From Microbulbifer elongatus (GTDB taxonomy: Bacteria; Pseudomonadota; Gammaproteobacteria; Pseudomonadales; Cellvibrionaceae), in the NCBI RefSeq assembly GCF_021165935.1, contig NZ_CP088953.1, positions 62,001 to 126,000 of the forward strand: DNA of 64,000 nt, in the 5' to 3' direction. This document shows, piece after piece, positions 1 to 8,952 of this stretch. Each line of letters begins with the position of its first letter. The first letter of the stretch is position 1. A model generated the notes under the pieces. It saw nothing but the letters and a program-made list of their open reading frames with translations. It did not search any database and was not told the DNA's origin. The position numbers and the translations under genes are program-made.

Positions 1-65
1 CGCTGCGCATTGGTCGGCGTTTCCGCCAGCTCCGCACGCAGAAACGACATCGTGGATTTGGTCAT
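1..65 (-). CDS. 5' end of an unidentified gene running off the left edge
   Basis: The minus strand has an ATG at 65-63 preceded by a good Shine-Dalgarno (GCGGAG, 7 nt spacing) and an open frame to the window edge, giving MTKSTMSFLRAELAETPTNA as the first 20 residues. That is too little to assign a family. The gene is divergent from guanine deaminase, so it could be a regulator or another purine gene, but this is inference from position only. Confidence 0.5.
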   Translation of the reverse strand, partial: MTKSTMSFLRAELAETPTNAQ

Positions 66-306
66 TGATAGACTCCGCAGACATGCCCCGAAAATACTCG
101 TATTGCGGCAAAGCGAACGCAATATGGCCTCAATTCGAGCCGAGGAAAGAAAATTGATGCTTAACTACTAGAGTAGCTTCTTCTTTCGCGATGCCGGGCG
201 TGTACCCACCTCTCCAACGCGACCTGGTGACTCATGCGAGACGTCCGGTAACCTGGAAGCACAGAAAAAGTGTTCAGTTCAGGGCGAGAAAGTGGAGAAA
301 TATCAA

Positions 307-1641
307 ATGCCCTCTTCCCCCCCGGTTCCGGACAACGCCATCCGTGGACCAGTACTGACATTCACCGGCGACCCATTCGCTTCCAGTGTGGAAGAGACCA
401 TGCGCTATGAGTCGGACGCCATCGTGGCATTTGGCGATGGTGTCATTACGCACTTCGGTCCCGCGGAGCAGATTCAGTCGCAGCTGCCGGAGACGGTAAA
501 CGTACGCAACTTCGGAGCGGACGCGCTGATCACCGCGGGCTTTCTCGACAGCCATGTACATTTTCCCCAGACACCAATGATTGCCGCGTTTGGCGAGCAG
601 CTGCTGGACTGGCTGAACCGCTACACCTTTCCCACAGAACGGAAATATGCCGACAAGGCCTTTGCCGCTTCCGTGGCAAAGGTGTTTCTCAATGAGTGTC
701 TGAAAAACGGTATCACCACCAGTTGCGTGTACTGCACCGTATTTCCTCAATCCGTCGATGCGCTGTTTCAGGAGGCGGAACGCCTCGGTATGCGTATGGC
801 GGCGGGCAAGGTATTGATGAACCGCAACGCTCCGCACGACTTGCTGGATACCACCCAGAGTGGTTACGACGATTCCAAGGCGCTGATCAACAAGTGGCAC
901 AATCGCGGTCGCCTGATGTACGCGATTACCCCCCGCTTCGCGCCCACCAGTACCGCGGATCAACTGGATTCCGCCGGCGCACTGTGGGACGAGTTCCCGG
1001 ACTGCTATATGCAGACCCATGTATCGGAGAATATGGACGAGGTGGCCTGGGTAAAAGAACTGTTTCCAGACCGCAAAGGCTATCTGGATGTGTATGACCA
1101 CAGCAAGTTGTGTCGCCCACGGGCGGTGTTCGGACACGGGATTCATCTGACCGAAGACGAGCTCTGCTGTATGCATCACACCGGCTCGGCCATCTCCCAC
1201 TGCCCCACGTCCAATTTTTTCCTCGGCAGCGGTTATCTCGATGTGTATCGCGCGAAAGATCCCAGACGCCCGGTGCGCGTAGGCATTGGCACCGATCTCG
1301 GTGCCGGCACGTCGTTTTCGATCCTTGCCACACTGAACGAGGCGTACAAGGCGGCGCAGCTGAATGGCAAGGCACTCACCGCGGGGCACGCCTTTTACGT
1401 GGCTACCCGCGGCACGGCACACGCCATGTATATCGACGACAAGGTGGGCAGTATCGCTCCGGGAATGGAAGCGGATCTGGTCGTGCTGAATATGAAATCC
1501 ACGCCACTTATTGATTACCGTATGCAGTTTGCCGACAGCATCCACGAAGCATTATTCGTACAAATGACACTGGGTGACGATCGAGCGATCCAAGCCACCT
1601 ATATCGCCGGCAAGTTACAGTATCAGCAGGCCAGCATCTGA
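307..1641 (+). CDS. guaD: guanine deaminase
   Basis: Hydrolyses guanine to xanthine and ammonia in purine salvage/catabolism; cytosolic, zinc-dependent amidohydrolase. The metal-binding HxH lies in GFLDSHVHFPQ near residue 80, followed by a QTHVSEN motif, the ISHCPTSNFFLGSG segment and GTDLGAGTSFS with the late metal-binding Asp, all typical of GuaD. About 444 residues, the usual length. Two starts are possible: ATG at 307 with GGAG 9 nt upstream (chosen), or GTG at 292 with AGGG 7 nt upstream. The next gene begins 8 nt after the stop, suggesting co-transcription with the DUF2955 protein. The 226 bp upstream separates it from a divergent gene and should hold both promoters. Confidence 0.93.
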   Translation: MPSSPPVPDNAIRGPVLTFTGDPFASSVEETMRYESDAIVAFGDGVITHFGPAEQIQSQLPETVNVRNFGADALITAGFLDSHVHFPQTPMIAAFGEQLLDWLNRYTFPTERKYADKAFAASVAKVFLNECLKNGITTSCVYCTVFPQSVDALFQEAERLGMRMAAGKVLMNRNAPHDLLDTTQSGYDDSKALINKWHNRGRLMYAITPRFAPTSTADQLDSAGALWDEFPDCYMQTHVSENMDEVAWVKELFPDRKGYLDVYDHSKLCRPRAVFGHGIHLTEDELCCMHHTGSAISHCPTSNFFLGSGYLDVYRAKDPRRPVRVGIGTDLGAGTSFSILATLNEAYKAAQLNGKALTAGHAFYVATRGTAHAMYIDDKVGSIAPGMEADLVVLNMKSTPLIDYRMQFADSIHEALFVQMTLGDDRAIQATYIAGKLQYQQASI

Positions 1642-1649
1642 GTCCGCCG

Positions 1650-2714
1650 ATGTGTATTCACCACGGGAGCGACTACAGAAGTCACAACTTGCCACTGGCC
1701 GCCCGTCGTTGCTATCGGCTCGCTTTCGTCACCACGCTGTCACTGGCATTGTGCTATGGGCTCGATATTGGTATTCCCTTTGTCGCCCCGGTATTTGCCG
1801 TACTGGTAGCGTCCGCGCCTACGCCGCCTCCGGATGCGCGCGCGGCCCTCGGCCTGGTGCTGTTTATGGCCGCAGCGCTGACCATCGGTATTTTGATTGG
1901 CCCACTACTTCAGCAGGCGCCATTCACCGCGCTGCTGATCATTACCGCAGGTACCTACTTCAGTCACCGCCTTGCCATCAGCGGCGGCAAACCATTGCCC
2001 GCCACCCTGCTCGCACTGGGTTTTACGGTCATTCCCGCAGCCGACGTGGCGAGCTCGGCCCTTGCGTCGGCCCTGGTGGAGGCGCTGGTACTCGGGCTGG
2101 CGATTGCCATTTTCAGTCTTTGGATGGTGTACCCCTTTTTTCCCGAAGACACGGCTCCGGCCCGCCCGGAAAAATCGGGTACGGTTTCCGACGATCACTG
2201 GTTATGCCTGCGCGCCACCCTGGTGGTCCTGCCCGCCTTCGCCTTTACCCTCACCAACCCCACCACCAATCTGCCATTTCTGGTGAAGAGTATCCTGCTG
2301 GGGCGGGAGGCTAGTGATTTGCAGTTGCGCCACGCGGGCCGCGAACTGGTCGGGTCGACACTGGCCGGCGGTCTTCTGGCCATTGCGGTCTGGTGGTGCC
2401 TTGGCGTTGCGGTGGAGCTGTGGTTCTTCTGTGGCTGGATTCTGCTGGTGAGCCTGTTCGTGGCCGCAGGCTGCTACCAGGTATTCCGCAACCGCTTCAG
2501 TCCCGGCTTCTGGAGCAACACGCTGATGAATATGCTGATATTGCTCGGCGCCGCGGTCCAGGACAGTGTGGTGGGCAACGATGTGTACCGGGCATTTCTG
2601 GTGCGCATGTCGCTGTTTCTGCTGGTCGCGGTGTACGCACTGATTGCCATGCAACTGCTGGAATGGTGGCGAAGGCGTCGCAGGCAGGCACGCAACTTCC
2701 GCCGCAGCCAGTAA
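1650..2714 (+). CDS. DUF2955 family integral membrane protein (FUSC-like)
   Basis: 354 residues with two blocks of hydrophobic helices. The N-terminal block carries the GIPFVAPVFAVLVASAP and ISGGKPLPATLLALGF segments seen in DUF2955 proteins, which resemble the FUSC/aromatic acid efflux family. The C-terminal block has four more predicted helices and ends in a very basic tail (WRRRRRQARNFRRSQ). Position 8 nt after guaD implies one transcript, although no strong ribosome binding site is visible and expression may depend on translational read-on. Substrate unknown; in this family export of small organic acids with a membrane-fusion partner is commonly proposed, but no partner gene is adjacent here. 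Confidence 0.8.
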   Translation: MCIHHGSDYRSHNLPLAARRCYRLAFVTTLSLALCYGLDIGIPFVAPVFAVLVASAPTPPPDARAALGLVLFMAAALTIGILIGPLLQQAPFTALLIITAGTYFSHRLAISGGKPLPATLLALGFTVIPAADVASSALASALVEALVLGLAIAIFSLWMVYPFFPEDTAPARPEKSGTVSDDHWLCLRATLVVLPAFAFTLTNPTTNLPFLVKSILLGREASDLQLRHAGRELVGSTLAGGLLAIAVWWCLGVAVELWFFCGWILLVSLFVAAGCYQVFRNRFSPGFWSNTLMNMLILLGAAVQDSVVGNDVYRAFLVRMSLFLLVAVYALIAMQLLEWWRRRRRQARNFRRSQ

Positions 2715-2929
2715 CACCACAAAAAAATGAAAACGCCAAGTGGTAAAACTAAAAGTGATTCAGGAAGACGGGAATCATCAGGGTATTGGCCAAGTCATAC
2801 CGGTAATGCGCGGCACCTATTCCATAAAACCGGGGTTTTCACGGACAGATAAAGAAGGTTTAACGCCGCTTGCCACCGTCGGAATTATTCCGCGTCTACG
2901 CTTGAAGGAGTCTTGCGCGAGGTTACCTT

Positions 2930-4003
2930 TTGCTGAATCTGCTGCTGATTTTTATTCCGGTCGCGGTCGCCCTGGAATACCTGGCACCGGGCCAGCACCT
3001 GCTGGTGTTTGCCGCTTCGGCCCTGGCGATTCTGCCCCTGGCCGGCTGGCTCGGTCGTGCCACGGAGAATCTGGCGGAGCACGCCGGCGAGGGAGTGGGT
3101 GGACTGCTGAACGCCACTTTTGGCAATGCCGCAGAATTGATCATTGCACTGGTGGCCCTGAAAGCGGGACTGCACGATGTGGTCAAGGCTTCCATCGCCG
3201 GCTCGATTATCGGCAACATTCTTCTGGTGCTTGGGGCTTCGATGCTGGCCGGCGGCATGAAGCACCACCAGCAGCAATACAGCTCCGAGGGCGCCCGCTC
3301 TCAGGCGACCATGCTTACCCTCGCCACCATCGGCCTGATATTGCCCGCGGCCTACTCCTTCTCCGTTGCCGAGCAGGTTCCCCGGGGGCTCGGCTTTATC
3401 AGCATCACCATTTCCGTGGTGCTACTGGCGGTCTATGTACTGTTTCTTCTCTACTCCCTGATCACCCACCGCGCACTGTTTGCAGGCTCGGTGGACTTTT
3501 CTGACGACGGCGCTCACAAGCAACCCTGGTCGGTAGGCAAGGCGCTGGGCGTGCTCGCCATTGCCACAGTTTTTATTGCGTGGATGAGCGAAATTCTGGT
3601 GGGTGCCGTGGAGCCCGCCGCAGAAGAGCTGGGCCTCAGCAATATTTTCGTGGGCGTGTTTATTGTTGCGATTCTTGGCAATGCGGCGGAACACGCGTCG
3701 GCGATTACCGCGGCGATAAAAAACCGGATGGATCTGTCGCTGTCGATCGCCATCGGCTCCGGTGTGCAGGTGGCACTGTTTGTGGCGCCACTGCTGGTAT
3801 TGCTCAGCCTGACCATCGGCCCGCAGCCGATGGATCTCGCATTTTCCGGTGGGCTGGTATTGAGCATGCTGCTGGCGGTGCTGATCACCGGACAGATTGC
3901 CGGGGACGGACGCTCGGACTGGCTGAAAGGGGTGCAGCTACTCAGTGTGTATCTGATCCTGGGGCTCACCTATTTTGTTATTCCCGATCAGATGGCACCT
4001 TGA
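2930..4003 (+). CDS. calcium/proton exchanger (CaCA superfamily, Cax type)
   Basis: Inner-membrane cation/H+ antiporter of 357 residues with about eleven hydrophobic segments. It has the two inverted alpha-repeats that define the family: GNAAELIIALVAL near residue 65 and GNAAEHASAI near residue 250, whose acidic residues bind the cation. TTG start at 2930 is set by GAGG 7 nt upstream; no better ATG exists. The next gene starts 9 nt after the stop and two more follow with ATGA overlaps, so this is the first gene of a four-gene operon with the DUF1538 transporter and two PII-like proteins. The 215 bp before it has no recognised riboswitch. Ca2+ is the family substrate; Na+ or K+ cannot be excluded. 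Confidence 0.9.
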   Translation: MLNLLLIFIPVAVALEYLAPGQHLLVFAASALAILPLAGWLGRATENLAEHAGEGVGGLLNATFGNAAELIIALVALKAGLHDVVKASIAGSIIGNILLVLGASMLAGGMKHHQQQYSSEGARSQATMLTLATIGLILPAAYSFSVAEQVPRGLGFISITISVVLLAVYVLFLLYSLITHRALFAGSVDFSDDGAHKQPWSVGKALGVLAIATVFIAWMSEILVGAVEPAAEELGLSNIFVGVFIVAILGNAAEHASAITAAIKNRMDLSLSIAIGSGVQVALFVAPLLVLLSLTIGPQPMDLAFSGGLVLSMLLAVLITGQIAGDGRSDWLKGVQLLSVYLILGLTYFVIPDQMAP

Positions 4004-4012
4004 GGGCCGCGT

Positions 4013-5815
4013 ATGCCACAGAATGACAAGGGCCGGAAAACATACCGCTACGGCGATCTGCTGAATGCCAGCGGCGCAGGCCGCCGCACCCTGGATATCC
4101 ACGCCGTGCTCCCGGAACCCGAGCGGGACGAACAAGGGCGTATTGTGCGTCTTCCCCAACCGCCCGTCTCTCTCACATCCAGTGAAGTTTCCAGAATTCT
4201 GAAGCCGTATTTTTCCGTGCGCTTTCGCGAGCAGCTGCGCGCGGTGGTGCCCCTGGCCGCCTATCTGGCGCTGTTCCAGATTATCGTGCTGCGGCAACTG
4301 GTGGAAGACCCGTGGCTGGTCACCGGTGGCCTGCTGGCCGTGATTGTGGGCCTGATGTTTTTTATGGAAGGGCTGAAACTCGGCCTGATGCCCTTTGGTG
4401 AAGTGATCGGTGCAACCCTGCCGCGCAAGGCAGCGCTGCCGGTCGTTCTGCTGATTACCCTGCTACTGGGTATTGGCGTGACCTTTGCCGAGCCCGCCAT
4501 TGGCGCACTGAAAACCGCGGGACAGAATGTCAGCGCGGACAAGGCGCCCTACCTGTATCTGGTGTTGAACCAGATGGCCGACACCCTGGTACTGGTAGTG
4601 GGGGCCAGTGTCGGGCTCGCCGCAGTGATCGGCACACTGCGTTTCCTCTATGGCTGGAGCCTGAAACCGCTGGTCTATACCGCGCTGGTACCGGTGCTCG
4701 GCCTCAGTCTCTACGCCGCCAGCCAGCCGCAGCTGGCGTCCGCGATCGGGCTGGCCTGGGATACCGGAGCGGTCACTACCGGGCCGGTCACGGTACCGCT
4801 GGTCCTTTCCCTCGGCATCGGTATTGCCACCGCTGCGGGCAAAGGCGACTCGGGGCTTTCCGGATTTGGCATCGTCACCCTGGCGTCGCTGTTCCCGATC
4901 GGCGGGGTACTACTGTTGCTGATTACCCTGTCGTTCACCACCTCACCGGCGGAAATCAGCCAGCTCGCCGCCAGTGTCAGCACCACGGAAAATCTCACTC
5001 CGCCCTGGTATGCGCGCAGCCCGGGTGTGGAAATCCTCATGGGTATCCGCGCCATTCTGCCACTGGTGATCTTTCTCTTCCTGGTGCTGCGGTGGATGCT
5101 GAAGGAGCCCCTGAAAAATCGTCGGGAAGTATTTCTCGGTATTTTCCTCACCATTGTCGGCATGTGTATTTTCAATATCGGCCTCACCTACGGACTGTCG
5201 AAACTGGGGGGCAGTGCCGGCGGCATGATGCCAATGGCATTTATGGCGATTCCCGGTCAGGAAGACTCACCACTGTACACCTATGCGGTGGGACTGGCAC
5301 TGGCGCTGGTGTTTACGTGGGTGCTGGGCTTTGGCGCCACCATTGCGGAACCGGCACTGAATGCGCTGGGTATCACCGCGGAAACGCTGACCAACGGTGT
5401 ATTCCGCAAACGCACATTGATTCTCTCGGTTTCCGTGGGCGTGGCCTTCGGGATCGCGCTGGGGCTCGCCAAACTGATTTTCAATCTCCCACTCCTGTGG
5501 TTGATTCTGCCCTGCTACCTGGTGGCGGTGATTCTGACCTGGCTGTCCAGCGAGGCGTTTGTGAACGTCGCCTGGGATAGTGCGGGTGTCACCACCGGGC
5601 CGATCACCGTGCCACTGGTGCTGGCACTGGGGCTGGGCTTTGGCAGCGCGGTGGATGCCGTGGAAGGTTTCGGCATTCTTTCCATGGCCTCGGTGGGACC
5701 GATTATAACGGTCATGATATCCGGGCTCTGGTCGCGCTACTGCGCCCGTGCTCAGGCCCGGGCCGCACAGAAAAAGGAGCCATCCGCTGTTTCCACACTT
5801 GAGGAAATAACATGA
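4013..5815 (+). CDS. double DUF1538 membrane transporter (UmpA-UmpB-like fusion)
   Basis: 600 residues: a 60-residue polar N-terminus, then two homologous membrane halves. The first half has TFAEPAIGAL (about 158-167) and TGAVTTGPVTVPLVLSLG (about 250); the second repeats them as TIAEPALNAL (about 442) and SAGVTTGPITVPLVLALG (about 525), so the protein is an internal duplication. DUF1538 protein pairs were reported in Halomonas as a two-subunit Na+(Li+,K+)/H+ antiporter (UmpAB, from memory); here both halves are one chain. Good Shine-Dalgarno (GAGGG) before ATG 4013. The stop overlaps the next start (ATGA), which ties it translationally to the PII-like gene. Role as a cation antiporter is inference from the family and the neighbouring exchanger. 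Confidence 0.88.
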   Translation: MPQNDKGRKTYRYGDLLNASGAGRRTLDIHAVLPEPERDEQGRIVRLPQPPVSLTSSEVSRILKPYFSVRFREQLRAVVPLAAYLALFQIIVLRQLVEDPWLVTGGLLAVIVGLMFFMEGLKLGLMPFGEVIGATLPRKAALPVVLLITLLLGIGVTFAEPAIGALKTAGQNVSADKAPYLYLVLNQMADTLVLVVGASVGLAAVIGTLRFLYGWSLKPLVYTALVPVLGLSLYAASQPQLASAIGLAWDTGAVTTGPVTVPLVLSLGIGIATAAGKGDSGLSGFGIVTLASLFPIGGVLLLLITLSFTTSPAEISQLAASVSTTENLTPPWYARSPGVEILMGIRAILPLVIFLFLVLRWMLKEPLKNRREVFLGIFLTIVGMCIFNIGLTYGLSKLGGSAGGMMPMAFMAIPGQEDSPLYTYAVGLALALVFTWVLGFGATIAEPALNALGITAETLTNGVFRKRTLILSVSVGVAFGIALGLAKLIFNLPLLWLILPCYLVAVILTWLSSEAFVNVAWDSAGVTTGPITVPLVLALGLGFGSAVDAVEGFGILSMASVGPIITVMISGLWSRYCARAQARAAQKKEPSAVSTLEEIT

Positions 5816-6201
5816 CCGATAAAACCATCACTTACCTGACCGATGCGGTGCAGATCACCGCGGTAGTACAGAAGGGTCGCAGCGACGACATACTGCGCGC
5901 CTGCCGCGATCTCGGTGTCGCCGGCGGTGTGGTGCACCTGGCCCGCGGCACCGGTGCGCGCGAGCGCCTCGGCCTGTTGGGCATTGCGGTGGAAACGGAA
6001 AAAGAAGTGGTGACCATGGTGGTGGCCGCCGACCTGCGCGAACTGATCGCCGAGACGATCTACCACACCGGCGGCCTGGACGCACCCGGTGGCGGTTATC
6101 TGTATATCAGCCAACTGGAACGCCTGGCCACCTATATTCCACAGGAAATTCTGGCGCGCATGGACGACGCAAAAAATGTCAGCGCGGATAGTCCCTCATG
6201 A
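5812..6201 (+). CDS. PII-like signalling protein, first of two
   Basis: 129-residue protein with the ferredoxin-like PII fold pattern: an N-terminal strand (VQITAVVQKGRSDDILRAC), a T-loop-like region GTGARERLGLLGIAVETEKE (about 48-67), then VVTMVVAADLRELIAETIYH and a C-terminal GGGYLYISQLERLATYIP. It lacks the uridylylated tyrosine context of GlnB/GlnK, so it is a PII-like protein and not a canonical nitrogen PII. ATG 5812 has GAGGAA 7 nt upstream and overlaps the transporter stop; its own stop overlaps the next start at 6198. The stoichiometric coupling suggests it binds a nucleotide and gates the adjacent transporter, by analogy with GlnK-AmtB and SbtB-SbtA. Confidence 0.82.
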   Translation: MTDKTITYLTDAVQITAVVQKGRSDDILRACRDLGVAGGVVHLARGTGARERLGLLGIAVETEKEVVTMVVAADLRELIAETIYHTGGLDAPGGGYLYISQLERLATYIPQEILARMDDAKNVSADSPS

Positions 6202-6608
6202 CAGCGACAGCAGTGAAGACCTCACCAACACTGGAACCCGCCTTTTGCATTCGCGTGATTGTGCCCGATGACGGTACCGATCTGCGATTGATGAAAGCGC
6301 TGTTGGAGGAGAAAGGCATCACCCGTGCCCACAGTGTGTCCTTGCGGGCGGTGGGCATGTTGCGGGAGGCCCGCAGCAAGCGCGGACACCTGCCGGAATC
6401 CGCACTCGCCAGGCTGGTGGTTACGGTTGTGGGGGAAAGTGAAGCCGAGGCACTTTTCGCATTTATCTGCGAGACCGCGCACCTAAACCGCAATGGTGGC
6501 GGTCTCGCATCTATGCAGAAATTACAGGGAGCGAGTATCTATGCCCTTCCCCGGGACCTGCCCCTGGACCTGCCCAAGGAAACCGGGCATAGCGCGGAGC
6601 CTCTGTAG
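6198..6608 (+). CDS. PII-like signalling protein, second of two (divergent)
   Basis: 136 residues. The fold pattern of strand (FCIRVIVPDDG), helix (LRLMKALLEEKGI), loop, strand (ARLVVTVVGESEAEALFAFI) and a C-terminal GGGLASMQKLQGASIYALP mirrors the preceding PII-like protein, with low sequence identity and a more degenerate T-loop (AVGMLREARSKRGHLPESAL). It is the last gene of the exchanger operon, translationally coupled by ATGA to the gene before it, and ends 19 nt from the convergent acyl-CoA synthetase. Two unequal PII-like subunits in tandem suggest a heteromer or two sensors acting on the two halves of the DUF1538 protein (inference). Confidence 0.7.
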   Translation: MTATAVKTSPTLEPAFCIRVIVPDDGTDLRLMKALLEEKGITRAHSVSLRAVGMLREARSKRGHLPESALARLVVTVVGESEAEALFAFICETAHLNRNGGGLASMQKLQGASIYALPRDLPLDLPKETGHSAEPL

Positions 6609-6627
6609 CGCCGACTAGTCAATACAA

Positions 6628-8259
6628 TCAGACCTTCGGCCATGCATAACCTGCAAACTGCGCCCGCAAATCCTTTTTACTGACCTTGCCGGTGGCGGTG
6701 TGCGGAATCTCCGCGACAAATTCACAGGCTTCCGGAATCCACCAGCGCGCCACCTTGCCGGTAAAATGCGCCAGTAACTCGGCCGGATCCGGTGACTCGC
6801 CTTCTTTGGGTACCACCACCAGCAGCGGGCGCTCGGTCCATTTTTCGTGGTAAATTCCGATCACCGCCGCTTCCGCTACCTGCGGATGGGTCATGGCACA
6901 GTTTTCCAGTTCAATGGAAGAAATCCACTCGCCACCGGATTTGATCACGTCCTTGGTGCGATCGGTAATCTGCATATAGCCATCGGCATCAATGGTGGCG
7001 ACGTCTCCAGTCTCAAACCAGCCTTCGGCGTCACAGGCATCGGTGTCCGCCTTGAAGTAACGCTGAATCACCCAGGCGCCGCGGACTTTTACCGCGCCGG
7101 ATGCTTTGCCATCCCAGGGTAAGGCCACATCATTTTCATCGACAATTTTCATGTCCACGCCGTAAACCGGGCGCCCCTGTTTAAGTCGAACCCGGGTTTT
7201 CTCTTCTTCGTCCCAGCAATCCATATGAGGCTTCAGGGTATTGTAGGTTCCCAGCGGGCTCATCTCGGTCATTCCCCAGGCCTGCTGTACGTCCACGTTG
7301 TAGTGTTCGCGGAATTTGTCGAAGACGGGTTGCGGACAGGCGGCACCACCGGTGGTCAACCGCTGCAGGCTCGGCACCTTGTGCCCGGATTTTTCCAGAT
7401 AGTCCAGCAGTGCCAGCCAAACGGTCGGCACGCCGGCGGATACCGTCACGTTTTCTTCATTGATCAGTGTACACAGGGTCTGACCGTCTCCCATTTTCGG
7501 CCCCGGCATCACCAGTTTGGCACCCACCATGGGGCCGCTGTACACCAGGCCCCAGCCATTCACATGGAACATGGGGACAATAGGCATCACTACATCCCGT
7601 CCGGACAGGCCAAACGAATCCGGTAGCGCAGAGCCGTAGCAATGCAACACGGTGGAGCGGTGGGAATAAAGAACACCTTTCGGGTTTCCCGTGGTACCCG
7701 AGGTGTAACACAGGGAGCAGGCGGTTTCCTCCTCCAGTTCAGGCCATTCGAATTCGTCATCTTCATCCTCAATCAGACTTTCGTAACAAATCAGATTGGG
7801 CAGACGGGATTTTTCCGGCATATGCGCTTGGTCGGTCAGTACCACAAAGCCTTTTACCTGGGGCAGCTTCTCAGCCAGTTTCTCCAGCACCGGTACAAAC
7901 ATCACATCCACAAACAGGTACTGGTCTTCGGCGTGGTTGATGATGTATTCCAGCTGCTCCGGAAAAAGCCGGGGGTTGATGGTGTGACACACCATACCCG
8001 AGCAGGAGATCCCGTAGTACAACTCCAGATGACGGTAGTCGTTTAACGCCAGGGTGCCGACGCATTCACCGCGTTTTATACCCAGTTTTTCCAGTGCATT
8101 GGCCAGTTTGCGTGCGCGCCCGAAGGCCTCGGCGTAGGTATATCGGTGGTAAGGGTTATCGGCGGTCACCGACACAATTTCGCTACCGCCATAAACCTTA
8201 TCGGCAAACTGCATAATATTGGTAATGGTCAGGGGCAGGTTCATCATCTGGCCGTACAT
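6628..8259 (-). CDS. fatty-acid-CoA ligase (AMP-forming acyl-CoA synthetase)
   Basis: Activates a fatty or other carboxylic acid with ATP and CoA. ANL-superfamily signatures are clear: the P-loop-like [73 protein letters not shown] and the C-terminal catalytic lysine in [12 protein letters not shown]. About 543 residues. The whole sequence resembles the medium/long-chain AlkK-like group. ATG at 8259 has GAGAGG 7 nt upstream; an upstream TTG at 8277 is less likely. The 27-nt gap to the hydrolase gene upstream suggests a two-gene operon. Chain-length preference cannot be read from sequence. Confidence 0.9.
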   Translation of the reverse strand: MYGQMMNLPLTITNIMQFADKVYGGSEIVSVTADNPYHRYTYAEAFGRARKLANALEKLGIKRGECVGTLALNDYRHLELYYGISCSGMVCHTINPRLFPEQLEYIINHAEDQYLFVDVMFVPVLEKLAEKLPQVKGFVVLTDQAHMPEKSRLPNLICYESLIEDEDDEFEWPELEEETACSLCYTSGTTGNPKGVLYSHRSTVLHCYGSALPDSFGLSGRDVVMPIVPMFHVNGWGLVYSGPMVGAKLVMPGPKMGDGQTLCTLINEENVTVSAGVPTVWLALLDYLEKSGHKVPSLQRLTTGGAACPQPVFDKFREHYNVDVQQAWGMTEMSPLGTYNTLKPHMDCWDEEEKTRVRLKQGRPVYGVDMKIVDENDVALPWDGKASGAVKVRGAWVIQRYFKADTDACDAEGWFETGDVATIDADGYMQITDRTKDVIKSGGEWISSIELENCAMTHPQVAEAAVIGIYHEKWTERPLLVVVPKEGESPDPAELLAHFTGKVARWWIPEACEFVAEIPHTATGKVSKKDLRAQFAGYAWPKV

Positions 8260-8286
8260 GGGGTTTCCTCTCGTCAAATTTTTTAT

Positions 8287-8865
8287 TCACAGACAGCAGG
8301 GGGTCAAGCAGCTGTCCAGCTCTTCAATAAAAACGTCTGCCATCGGCCAGGGCCCATAGCCCGACGCCGGGTTCAGGTGGCCCACGTCACCGAGGTTGAC
8401 CAGCTTGCTGCCCCATGTAGCCGCCATGTGTCCGGCAGCATTGAAGGACGCCAGATAGTCATTGGTGCTGGCGGCAAGGATGCTGGGAAATGGCAGTGGC
8501 TGTTGCGGGAGCGGTTCCCAGCCCTGTTCGCGCAGGGTATCCGGTGTCGGGTACTGGGGTGGCCAGTCTGCCTGCATATCCGGTGGCGCCGCCAGCAGTG
8601 CACCCTTGATCTCGCGGGTGTAACGGGCCGCCCAGTGGGCAACCATCAGGCACCCGGCGCTGTGGGCAACCAGGATGATGTCACCGCTGATACGTTCAAT
8701 CTGTCGCTGGATATTTTCTATTCGCGCATCGCAGTCCAGCCGGTTTTCTGTGAGTGGCGGCACACTGCACACGCGCTGCAGTCTGCTCTCCAGGTGTGTC
8801 TGCCAGTGCTCTTCCACGTGATCGCGCAACCCCGGCACGATCAAAACGGTCGCTTGTGTTTCCAT
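8287..8865 (-). CDS. RBBP9/YdeN family alpha/beta hydrolase
   Basis: 192-residue single-domain serine hydrolase. The nucleophile elbow is AHSAGC with Ser69, the acid is Asp136 in STNDYLAS and the base is His163 in DVGHLNPASGYG, the signature C-terminus of this family. N-terminal VLIVPGLRDHVEEHWQ is the oxyanion-side loop. No signal peptide, so cytosolic. It precedes the acyl-CoA synthetase by 27 nt on the same strand and is separated from the TonB receptor upstream by a terminator. Physiological substrate unknown for the family. Confidence 0.85.
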   Translation of the reverse strand: METQATVLIVPGLRDHVEEHWQTHLESRLQRVCSVPPLTENRLDCDARIENIQRQIERISGDIILVAHSAGCLMVAHWAARYTREIKGALLAAPPDMQADWPPQYPTPDTLREQGWEPLPQQPLPFPSILAASTNDYLASFNAAGHMAATWGSKLVNLGDVGHLNPASGYGPWPMADVFIEELDSCLTPCCL

Positions 8866-8877
8866 TGTTCACCATGC

Positions 8878-8914
8878 AAAAAAGTGGGGCCTCCACAAAA
8901 TTTTGATCCGCCCC
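8878..8914 (-). terminator. Rho-independent terminator of the TonB-dependent receptor
   Basis: On the minus strand GGGGC (8914-8910) pairs with GCCCC (8890-8886) around an internal CAAAATTTTG palindrome, and six T follow (8883-8878). It sits directly after the receptor stop at 8953. Confidence 0.65.
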
Positions 8915-8952
8915 AAAAATGAAGATTTATTTATTTAGATAAGTGGCAAGCC

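Noticed and set aside
165..176. CTACT-AG-AGTAG palindrome upstream of guaD
   Set aside because: Only 5-bp arms; such repeats occur by chance every few kilobases, so I did not list it as an operator.
274..1545. 423-residue open frame on the minus strand over guaD
   Set aside because: It is a shadow of guaD in GC-rich DNA; the plus frame has all amidohydrolase motifs while this one has no recognisable domain or ribosome site.
2740..3504. Frame starting MVKLKVIQEDGN before the cation exchanger
   Set aside because: It runs out of frame through the exchanger coding region, becomes Arg/Gly-rich and has no domain; only the first 60 codons lie in non-coding DNA.
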